64,000 bases of DNA, from contig JAKLKQ010000015.1 in NCBI GenBank assembly GCA_023150555.1, positions 1 through 64,000 on the forward strand. The letters run 5' to 3'. The translations under genes and the position numbers were made by a program. Source of the stretch: Planctomycetota bacterium. GTDB taxonomy: Bacteria > Planctomycetota > SZUA-567 > H5-PLA8. Under the pieces are notes generated by a model. That model searched no databases. It worked only from the letters and a program-made list of their open reading frames with translations, and was not told where the DNA came from. Position 1 is the stretch's first letter. Every line of letters starts with the position of its first letter. Of the stretch, positions 57,164 through 64,000 are shown piece after piece.

Positions 57164-57574
57164 TCAGGGCGCGGACGTCTGGCGTTGCGAACGGGCAGGA
57201 TCGAGGCGCGCGGGCAGGCCGGCGGCCTCGGGTACAGCGGGAAGCGCGACGGCGCGCGGCGCGGCGACGGGCGCGGGAACGGCCGCGTGTGCGCAGGTGA
57301 TGCGGTCCAGCGCGTGGATCACGCACGCGGCTTTGCGCGCCAGCGCCAGGCGGGCCTGCTCGACCGAATGCGTCACGCCGCCGTTGACGGCCCACGAAAG
57401 CCCCGGCGCGCGCAGCAGTTCGGCGCGCGCGGTCGTGCCGGCGTCGGCGTTCTCCGCGGTGTCGGCCAGCGCCGCCTGCGAAGTGACGCAGGTGGCCAGC
57501 ACCATCAGCGCGGGCGCACCCAGCCACAGCCGGCCGCTGGCCCTCACGACGGTCTTATCGGTCCAAGCCCACAT
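57164..57574 (-). CDS. Small secreted protein of unknown function
   Basis: 136 aa if it starts at 57574. A basic stretch and hydrophobic run (LWLGAPALMVLATCVTSQAALA) form a signal peptide. The rest is Ala-rich with a C-terminal Pro/Ala/Val tail. No domain recognised. The RBS is weak and a longer frame exists upstream, so the start is uncertain. It is upstream of secA and in the same direction. Confidence 0.45.
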   Translation of the reverse strand: MWAWTDKTVVRASGRLWLGAPALMVLATCVTSQAALADTAENADAGTTARAELLRAPGLSWAVNGGVTHSVEQARLALARKAACVIHALDRITCAHAAVPAPVAAPRAVALPAVPEAAGLPARLDPARSQRQTSAP

Positions 57575-57752
57575 GCCTGTAAAGGTATCCGCTATCCGTG
57601 CCGTTGTCCAGACGGGCGCCCGGCCCCCGCCCTGCCCGCGAATTGAACTCCCTGATGCCATTGAAGTTGCAGCGAAGCGGTGCATTCACGCCTGCGCACA
57701 CGGCTCCTTGTATAACGAGGCGCGCCGGAAGCTTTCGCCCAGCGGTCTTGGA

Positions 57753-58001
57753 CTAGTGGCAGCTACAGCGGCCGCCCGGGCAACCGCCGCTGGAAGGCGC
57801 GGGACCCGAGTCGCCGCTGGGTTTGGTCAGGAGCATGCCGCCGGAGATGGCGCGTTCGACCTTCGCGCTCTTGGGCGTTTTGCCGGGTTCAAGCCCCGCG
57901 GCCTCGCAGAGTTGGCCCCAGGTCTCGATCGATTCCTTCATGCCGTGGCGCACCTCGACCTTGCGCCCGTTGGCCTCGCAGACGTATTCGTACAGCGGCA
58001 T
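57753..58001 (-). CDS. FmdB-like small protein lacking most zinc ligands
   Basis: 82 aa. It opens MPLYEYVCEANGRKVEV, the FmdB/putative zinc-ribbon start, but the expected CxxC is CEAN and no second pair follows in place. The C-terminus is PGGRCSCH. Either a degenerate family member or one using other residues. Confidence 0.65.
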   Translation of the reverse strand: MPLYEYVCEANGRKVEVRHGMKESIETWGQLCEAAGLEPGKTPKSAKVERAISGGMLLTKPSGDSGPAPSSGGCPGGRCSCH

Positions 58002-58152
58002 GCAATCGCCCTCCCGAACCGCCTCCTTATATAGGAGCGAGCGGGGCGAAATTCAAGAGGCCGGCGGCCTGCGCGCTCGCCTCCTTAAAGGGAAGGATGC
58101 CGAAGGCGCACCTTCCCTAACCTCTCCCCCTGACCGCTCGCCCCTGATATTT

Positions 58153-61011
58153 TCACTCCGCGTCCTTGACCTCGCGCAGGCTGATCGTCTGCGAAGCGTG
58201 GTAATCGAGTTTCGCGCTGACGATGCGCATGTTGCCATGGTCGGCGACGAAGATTCGGCGGTCGGTGTGCGTGGTGACGTAGGCGCCGTTGAAGAAACCG
58301 ATGTCGTCGCCGGCGGGACCGCTCAGCTCCACGTTGCCGTAGCGACCGATGCGCAGGATCAGGTTCCCCGCGCTGTCCAGCACCGCAACGTTGTACTGGA
58401 AGGGCGCGGGCACGATCGAGCGCCCGAAATAATCGAGGTTGAAGCGCCCGTGCCAGCACGCGCAGCCGCCGCCCGCGCGGGACGGGTTGAAGCCGGCGAA
58501 GCCGCCGCCGCCGAAGAACCACAGCGCGTTCTCCACCCACGCGCCGCCGGTCTTGCCGCCGTAAAGGTCCATCGGGCGGTCCGGGCGCCCTTCCTTCGGC
58601 AAAGGTATCGCGCCTTCGTTGCTGAGGACCTTGCCCTTGTTCGGATGGAACTTGATCAGCGACTCCGACATGTCGTTGAAGTACTTCTTGCCGCCGTACA
58701 CGCGTGAAGGCGCGGCCAGAACGTACAGGTCGCCTTGCGCGTCGATCTGCACGCCGTCGAGTTGCGGGAGGCCGGGGATGGCATTCGAATGGATCACCTG
58801 GCCGTGGCGATCCCAGACATGCACGCTGCACGAAATCGGCGAGATGTTGTAGCCGGGATAGATCTGGATGTCGCGGCGCGCGGTCTTGAACGGGCTGTTG
58901 GCGCCCGCGCGGCGGTCTTCGTTCTGCACGTCGGCGCGGTTGCCGCAGGCGACGACCAGTTCGCCGCGCGCGTTGATTCCCATGCCGCTCTGGTGGTAGC
59001 AGACCGTGCCGCTGGCGGGCAACTCCAGGGCCGCGATGGCCGGCGAAGTGCGCCCGCCCATGCCGCCGTCCTGGCCGACCTTGTCGTACTCGGTGCCGTA
59101 ATCCCAGGGGATCTCGCGCCAGGTCTTGGAGTCGAAGCGCACCACACGGTCCTGCGTACGCAGGTAGGCGGCGCCGGTGAGGTCGAAGGCCATGTCCATC
59201 GGGTTGAAGGGCAACTCCTGCACGTCGATCTTGCCGCTCAGAGGATCGATGATCAGCGCATTGCTGAATGCCTTGCAGGTCGGACCGCTGTCGGGCTCGC
59301 CGACATACAATTTCTCCGAGACGGGGTTGAAGTAGAGATACTGGATGTGGTGCTTGTTGCTGCCCAGCACCTTGGCATCCTTCTCCGCCTGCTCGGCGAA
59401 GGAGAAGGTCGTCTCCCACTTGCCCTTCTTCTTCTGCAGGACGCGGATGTTGTGCTTCCACAGCGCCGGATCGTTGCGACTGGCGGCCCATCCGCCGTTG
59501 ATGTGCTCGTCGCCTTCCGTCACCGCGTGCTTGCGGCCGACGATCCACAGCGCGGGCTCGGCGCTCCACGAATCCAGCTCAACTTGATAGAGCGCGCCCA
59601 GCGCGAAGTAGTAGCCCGGATCGCCCCAGCCCAGGTCGATCGGGTCGGTGTACTTCTTCTGCGGGCTGGGCATCGGCGAGTACATACTGACGGTGGTCGC
59701 CTGCTTCTTGCGCGGATCGAAGTTCGTCGCCTTCTGGACGTCGTGCGGGATGCCGTTGGGCGTCCAGCTGAGGATGTAGATCTCGCCGGTCCTCTGGTGC
59801 ACCAGCACCTTCGCGGGCGCGGGGTGCTTGATGCTCTGAACCAGCTTGCCGTCGGGCGCGAAGACCTGCACGCGGTCGTTCATGAAGTCGCTGACGTACA
59901 CGCGGCCTTCGGCGTCGACGGCGACGGAGGTGGGCGTGTTGAACTGCTTCTCCCCGCTGCCCCACTCCTTGCGCTCGATGCTGCCGCACATCACCTGCGG
60001 AGGGTCGTCCTTCTCGAAGTCCATCTTCATCAGCGCGTGGTAGCAGCCGCTGTCGAAGCGGCTGAACCAGAGGAACCCCGTGAGGTACAGCGTTTTGGCG
60101 TCGGGCGAGAACGCCAGGCTCGACGGGCCGATCAGGTACTTGCCCTGGTCGTAGCCGCCGTAGCCCTGGTGCGAGAGCTGGAAGCCTACCTTCGGCCCCG
60201 AGAACGGCAGGCCGCCGCTGCTGCCGTCGGTGGAAATGCGGTTGAGCGTCTCGTAGGCGACGGCGATGCGGTTGCCTTTCGCCGCCAAACCCATCGCCGC
60301 CCAGCCGTAGCGGCAGTTCTTGTCCTCGATGTCGTCGTTGCTGCCGCAGTTCAGGAGCGTCTGCTGGTAGAATCCGTACTTCGTCGGCAGGCGGTAGCCT
60401 TCGGGGAAGTCCGCCCAGTTCAGCCCCTGCACCTCCTTGACCTTGTCCGCCGGATACGGGTGTACCGTGCGGATGTATGCGCCGTCGTGCCCGAAGAGCC
60501 GGATGTGGTCCATGCCCATGCCGTCGTAGACGTACACGCCTTCGGGTGCGGCGGACATGATCGGCATCGGCCCGATCCGCTTGTGCGGCGACCAGTACAG
60601 GTTCTTGTCGAAACTCGCCCGCAAGCCCAGGCTGACCCGCACGCGGCAGGAATCCTTGTCGTCTACGTATTTGCCTTGGTCGTCCTTGCCGTCCCAGACG
60701 ACGCGCTGCTTCAGCGCGTTCTTCTCGAAGGGCGGCGGCGCGTTGTTGCCCAGCACGCCGCTGGCCAGGTGGCGGATGATCTTGCCGTCCGAATCCTCGA
60801 CGGCCACCGTCGCATCGCAGTAGCCCTTCGACGCGAAGGCGACTTCGATGCGGTCGCCGGTGCGCGTCACCGCGGGCGCCTCGGCGAACTCGAAGACCTG
60901 CTGCCGCTTGACCTTCAGCTCGGCGTAGGGATCGCCGTCCTCCGCGCGCGCGTTCGCCGCCAAAAGCACCCCAACCGCCAGGCAGGCCATACCCATCGTC
61001 CGCATCGTCAT
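58153..61011 (-). CDS. Large secreted NHL/propeller protein, paralogue 1
   Basis: 952 aa. The signal peptide (MGMACLAVGVLLAANARA) is followed by an Ig-like FlgD-type module (about 50-130, with TVAVEDSDGKIIRHLASG and VVWDGKDDQGKYV) and a long beta-rich region with NHL-type units such as VAVDAEGRVYVSDFMNDRVQVF. It should fold as a beta-propeller outside the cytoplasm. Function unknown. RBS GGGAGGG precedes the ATG. It is 46 bp downstream of its paralogue. Confidence 0.75.
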   Translation of the reverse strand: MTMRTMGMACLAVGVLLAANARAEDGDPYAELKVKRQQVFEFAEAPAVTRTGDRIEVAFASKGYCDATVAVEDSDGKIIRHLASGVLGNNAPPPFEKNALKQRVVWDGKDDQGKYVDDKDSCRVRVSLGLRASFDKNLYWSPHKRIGPMPIMSAAPEGVYVYDGMGMDHIRLFGHDGAYIRTVHPYPADKVKEVQGLNWADFPEGYRLPTKYGFYQQTLLNCGSNDDIEDKNCRYGWAAMGLAAKGNRIAVAYETLNRISTDGSSGGLPFSGPKVGFQLSHQGYGGYDQGKYLIGPSSLAFSPDAKTLYLTGFLWFSRFDSGCYHALMKMDFEKDDPPQVMCGSIERKEWGSGEKQFNTPTSVAVDAEGRVYVSDFMNDRVQVFAPDGKLVQSIKHPAPAKVLVHQRTGEIYILSWTPNGIPHDVQKATNFDPRKKQATTVSMYSPMPSPQKKYTDPIDLGWGDPGYYFALGALYQVELDSWSAEPALWIVGRKHAVTEGDEHINGGWAASRNDPALWKHNIRVLQKKKGKWETTFSFAEQAEKDAKVLGSNKHHIQYLYFNPVSEKLYVGEPDSGPTCKAFSNALIIDPLSGKIDVQELPFNPMDMAFDLTGAAYLRTQDRVVRFDSKTWREIPWDYGTEYDKVGQDGGMGGRTSPAIAALELPASGTVCYHQSGMGINARGELVVACGNRADVQNEDRRAGANSPFKTARRDIQIYPGYNISPISCSVHVWDRHGQVIHSNAIPGLPQLDGVQIDAQGDLYVLAAPSRVYGGKKYFNDMSESLIKFHPNKGKVLSNEGAIPLPKEGRPDRPMDLYGGKTGGAWVENALWFFGGGGFAGFNPSRAGGGCACWHGRFNLDYFGRSIVPAPFQYNVAVLDSAGNLILRIGRYGNVELSGPAGDDIGFFNGAYVTTHTDRRIFVADHGNMRIVSAKLDYHASQTISLREVKDAE

Positions 61012-61057
61012 GGTCCAAATCCCTCCCCGTTCGCCGAAGTCCGGATGCGCAAACTGC

Positions 61058-63664
61058 TCACTTGATCTCCGCCGCTTCGTCGGCCTCGTAGCCGAGCTTC
61101 ACCTTCACCACGCGCAGGCCGACCGTATCGCTGACGTACGCGTGCGTGTCGCTGACGGCGACGTACGCCGGCCAGCCCAGCGGCGGCTCGGGGCCGTCCT
61201 TCGCGTCCTGGTTTCCGTAGCGCCCGAAGCGTCCGATCTCGTTGTTGTTCGTGTCGATGACCTCGACGCGGAACTGGCACAGGTTCGGATAGAAGACGCG
61301 GCCGTAGGGATCGACGTCGAAGCCGGTGCCTTCGCACATGCACACCGGCGTGCCGGCCGGGTAGGTCTCGCTGTAGGGCGAGTACCCGAAGCGCACCCAT
61401 TCCGCGCCCAGGACCTCGCACGTCTTGTGCGGGTAGTGGCCCATCTGGAAGTACTGGAACTTCTGCCTCGGTCCGTCCTTCACTTCGGCGGGCAGGCCCT
61501 CGAAGTCGTTCTTCTCGCGGTCGCTTTCGATCCAGGCGAAGGCCCCGCCGCGCGCCGGGAACTTCACGATGCTGCCGTGCATGTACAGGTACCAGTAGTG
61601 CTGCATGCCGATGCTGTTGAAGTAGTCGGGGATCTTCTCCAGCTTGCCGTCGAAGAACGCCGGCAGGTCGCGGTCGAGCGGGCGGATCGGAACGGTGATG
61701 TACACGTTGCCCTGCGCGTCGACGCGCGGCACGCTGCCGCGGCGCACGTTCCAGACCGCGCGCTTGGTCTTCTTCAGCGCCTTGTCATACACGTCTAGGT
61801 GGTGCGGGCCCTGTTCGGGCTTGATCACGTAGATCAGGTCGCCCAGCAGCTCCATGTAGTTGAGTTGAAAGGTCATCATGCCGCCCCACTCGGTGCGGTG
61901 GGTCTCCTGGCCGTCCCACTTCTTGGGCTTCAGGTCGCGGGTCCAGCGCATCAGGCCGGAGTCCTTGCCCCAGCAGTGCGTGATGTAGTCGCCGTTGGGC
62001 TCGACGCCCAACTGGCTGCCCGACGAGCCCATGTACGGGCCGCCGTCGTTCTTCGGGAACTGGACGGTGCGCACGAACTTGCCGGTCTTCTCTTCGAACT
62101 GGTACCACTTCTCGCCCTGCACCTTGACATACAGATCGCCGTGCGCGCGGTCGTAGAGCAGGTCGCGAGGGCCGTCGCCCCAGTGGCCCTTGGGCCGCGC
62201 GAGTTTCACTTCCTCGAATGCCGCGCCGGTGTCGCGATAGCAGTTCAGGAAGTTGGCGCCCTCCTTCGCGTACGGGAGTCCGGGCACCCAGACGAGCGGC
62301 GGCGCGGCGTTCGAATCTAGCACGATGCGGTGCGTGCCGAAGTTCGGGCTCAGACCCGTCGAGGGCAGCGCGAGCTTCGCCGTCTCCTTGCCGCTCTTCC
62401 AGTCGGCGTACTTGAGCAGCAGGGCGTCCTTCGTGCGCGCCTTGCCGTCCTTGTTGGGCTTGGCCTCGGGCACGTACGAGCAGACGTACAGCGCCTTGGT
62501 CTTCGGGTCGGCCTGGACGATGTGCGGCTGCGTGACTTTCAGTTCGCCGGCGAACGCCCCGTCGCTTTCCTTGAACGCCGCGACGCGGTCGGCGGCCGGG
62601 TCGGCGACGAAGAGCAGCCCGTCCATGACGCACAGCCCGCGCGGCGCGGTGAAGCGGTCCTTTTCCGTACCGGGCTCGTCGACCTTGCCGAGAAAGAGCG
62701 CGCTCTTGCGCGTGGCCAGGTCCACTTTCCAGACGCCGGGCACGGGCTTGTTCGCGCCCCAGGCGCCGCGGCAGATGCCGCTGACGTACAGCGCCTTGCC
62801 GTCGCCGCTGAGCGCCAAGGCAGGCCGGCCGCCCTGCGCGTCCTTGATGTCCCCGGCGATGGGCTCGCTGAGGAACGTCTCGTAAGGAAGGCCGCCGTCC
62901 TCGTCGATGCAGCACAGCCGCGCGTCGTCGACGAGCCAGTACAGCCGGCCGTCGGGGCCGGCGACGGGGCTGCAGAACTCGGACATGCTGCGCCCGCGCG
63001 CCAGGATCGAGTCGGGGTAGAAGCTCAGCGAGTGCCAGTTGTGGCAGTGCGGCACGGTGCGGCCCTGCTCGTCCTGGAACGCACCGGTCGCCTTCACCTT
63101 CTCGTAGGGCAGGTCGGCGCCGAAGGGCAGGATCTGCTTCACGTACTTCGCTTCGCGGTCGAGGATGCGGATCTTGAAACCGCCCTGGTTCCCGTTGGCC
63201 GTGGGGTCGCGGTAAAACGCGTAGAGTTTCCCGTCGGCGCGCACGGCAACGGCATTGATCGGCGGCGACGCATCGGGCTCGTACAGCAGGAAGCCGTCGA
63301 AGACCGGCTTCAGACCCAGCCGCACGCGGGCCTTGAACGGCCCGCCTTCCGCGGGCTTGCCGGCGTCGTCCGTGCCGTCCCAGGCGAGTTCCTGCTTCAG
63401 CGCACCGGCCTGCAGCGGCGGCGGCGGATTCTTGCCCAGGCGTCCGGCGGCGAGGTGCCGCACGACCTTGCCCTGCGCGTCCTCGATCTGAACCGCCACG
63501 TCGGTCTCGACGGCGGCCTCGAAGGCAATTTTCGCCCCCGCGCCGTCCTTCGTGACAGCCGGCGCCTGGGCGAAGCGCGCGGCGTCGGCCGCAGCGCCCG
63601 CCGCGGTGGCATCCGCGTGCACAGCCAGGAGGAAATAGAGGACCATGGCGAGCAGCTTACGCAT
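61058..63664 (-). CDS. Large secreted NHL/propeller protein, paralogue 2
   Basis: 868 aa, same architecture as the downstream gene. The signal peptide is MRKLLAMVLYFLLAVHA, followed by an Ig-like part (VAVQIEDAQGKVVRHLAAG, ELAWDGTDDAGKP) and propeller repeats (LCVMDGLLFVADPAADRVAAF). Sequence identity with the first paralogue is visible in the N-terminal 130 residues. The start overlaps the upstream regulator gene by 8 bp (translational coupling). Confidence 0.75.
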   Translation of the reverse strand: MRKLLAMVLYFLLAVHADATAAGAAADAARFAQAPAVTKDGAGAKIAFEAAVETDVAVQIEDAQGKVVRHLAAGRLGKNPPPPLQAGALKQELAWDGTDDAGKPAEGGPFKARVRLGLKPVFDGFLLYEPDASPPINAVAVRADGKLYAFYRDPTANGNQGGFKIRILDREAKYVKQILPFGADLPYEKVKATGAFQDEQGRTVPHCHNWHSLSFYPDSILARGRSMSEFCSPVAGPDGRLYWLVDDARLCCIDEDGGLPYETFLSEPIAGDIKDAQGGRPALALSGDGKALYVSGICRGAWGANKPVPGVWKVDLATRKSALFLGKVDEPGTEKDRFTAPRGLCVMDGLLFVADPAADRVAAFKESDGAFAGELKVTQPHIVQADPKTKALYVCSYVPEAKPNKDGKARTKDALLLKYADWKSGKETAKLALPSTGLSPNFGTHRIVLDSNAAPPLVWVPGLPYAKEGANFLNCYRDTGAAFEEVKLARPKGHWGDGPRDLLYDRAHGDLYVKVQGEKWYQFEEKTGKFVRTVQFPKNDGGPYMGSSGSQLGVEPNGDYITHCWGKDSGLMRWTRDLKPKKWDGQETHRTEWGGMMTFQLNYMELLGDLIYVIKPEQGPHHLDVYDKALKKTKRAVWNVRRGSVPRVDAQGNVYITVPIRPLDRDLPAFFDGKLEKIPDYFNSIGMQHYWYLYMHGSIVKFPARGGAFAWIESDREKNDFEGLPAEVKDGPRQKFQYFQMGHYPHKTCEVLGAEWVRFGYSPYSETYPAGTPVCMCEGTGFDVDPYGRVFYPNLCQFRVEVIDTNNNEIGRFGRYGNQDAKDGPEPPLGWPAYVAVSDTHAYVSDTVGLRVVKVKLGYEADEAAEIK

Positions 63665-64000
63665 TGCGAAGTTCCCCCATTGAGGTCATGCGAGGCGCCT
63701 GCGCGACGCCGGATGCCTGAAATCGCATCGGCATGCCCACGCGCAGGCAGGGGCGTTCGGGGCGCTGCAGGCGCGCGGCGAGCAACTCGACGGCTACCTC
63801 GCCCATCGCCGCCGCATCGATGCTGATCGGGAAGACCCCATCGAGCGCCGGCTCGCTGGCACTTCCGGAGCCGGCGCCGGCAAGCGTCCAGCCGGCGCGC
63901 GCGGCGGCCGCGCAAAGTTCCTGCGCCTGGTTCATGTTGTGCGCCAGCACCGCCTGCGGGCGGCGCTCCGGCGGCAGCGCGAGCATCTTCGGCAGCAACG
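63657..64000 (-). CDS. GntR/LacI-type regulator, C-terminal part (cut by window edge)
   Basis: Only the last ~114 residues are in the window. They read as the C-terminal lobe of a LacI-type sensor domain (VFPISIDAAAMGEVAVELLAARLQ). The gene continues past 64000. It overlaps the first NHL gene by 8 bp, so it is in the same operon and probably regulates it. GntR or LacI DNA-binding domain cannot be decided from this part. Confidence 0.7.
   Translation of the reverse strand, partial: LLPKMLALPPERRPQAVLAHNMNQAQELCAAAARAGWTLAGAGSGSASEPALDGVFPISIDAAAMGEVAVELLAARLQRPERPCLRVGMPMRFQASGVAQAPRMTSMGELRNA

Noticed and set aside
57575-57685. Longer N-terminal form of the 136-aa secreted protein
   Set aside because: The extension has no RBS and would bury the signal peptide inside the protein.

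Overview
The window is GC-rich (by eye roughly 60-65%), densely coded, and reads like a chromosomal fragment from a Gram-negative member of the PVC group, most likely planctomycete-like. This is inference. It rests on a long SecA with a SEC-C tail, a type I sulfatase, a large zinc-ribbon/single-TM protein, a DUF4388 (PATAN)-PEGA-propeller protein, NHL/propeller secreted proteins, FG-GAP proteins, GntR/LacI hybrid regulators and System II (ResB/CcsA) cytochrome c maturation. I found no rRNA, tRNA, CRISPR array or transposase.

Region 1 (1-23.7 kb) is a multiheme electron-transfer island. On the minus strand lie a membrane histidine kinase, an NtrC-type sigma-54 response regulator, and ResB and CcsA for attaching heme to exported cytochromes. 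On the plus strand lie a tetraheme cytochrome, a second tetraheme cytochrome, a Tat/lipoprotein-type four-cluster ferredoxin and an NrfD-like quinone-interacting membrane protein. These are followed by a heptaheme membrane cytochrome, a small membrane protein and a HEAT-repeat protein. Opposed to them are a predicted outer-membrane beta-barrel and a 13-heme lipoprotein (a porin-cytochrome pair), and then an octaheme cytochrome with an N-terminal carboxypeptidase-regulatory-like domain. The five cytochromes carry 36 predicted heme sites. Sequences with the -24/-12 geometry of sigma-54 promoters (GG-N10-GC plus flanking matches) sit in front of each cytochrome transcription unit, and a fifth candidate precedes the kinase. 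The simplest reading is one two-component, sigma-54 regulon that builds a quinol-to-outer-membrane electron conduit together with its own cytochrome maturation machinery. This is the most interesting part of the window.

Region 2 (23.7-38.3 kb) is catabolic and sugar-related. It holds a GntR/LacI hybrid regulator divergent from a secreted DUF4091-like protein, an FG-GAP protein, a PHP phosphatase and two Gfo/Idh/MocA oxidoreductases, the first broken by a frameshift. A second cluster has a DUF2848 protein, a nitrilase-cupin fused frame and a FadR-type GntR regulator. It is divergent from a 4-hydroxyphenylacetate 3-hydroxylase gene whose promoter is overlaid by a perfect 9-bp-arm operator. A two-CDGSH iron-sulfur protein and an unknown secreted protein follow.

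Region 3 (38.3-64 kb) holds an M16 protease, the DUF4388/PEGA/PQQ-propeller protein divergent from a giant zinc-ribbon/transglutaminase-like membrane protein, an operon of secA, sulfatase and S9 peptidase, a few small proteins, and a GntR/LacI regulator (cut by the window edge) overlapping a pair of paralogous NHL-type secreted proteins.
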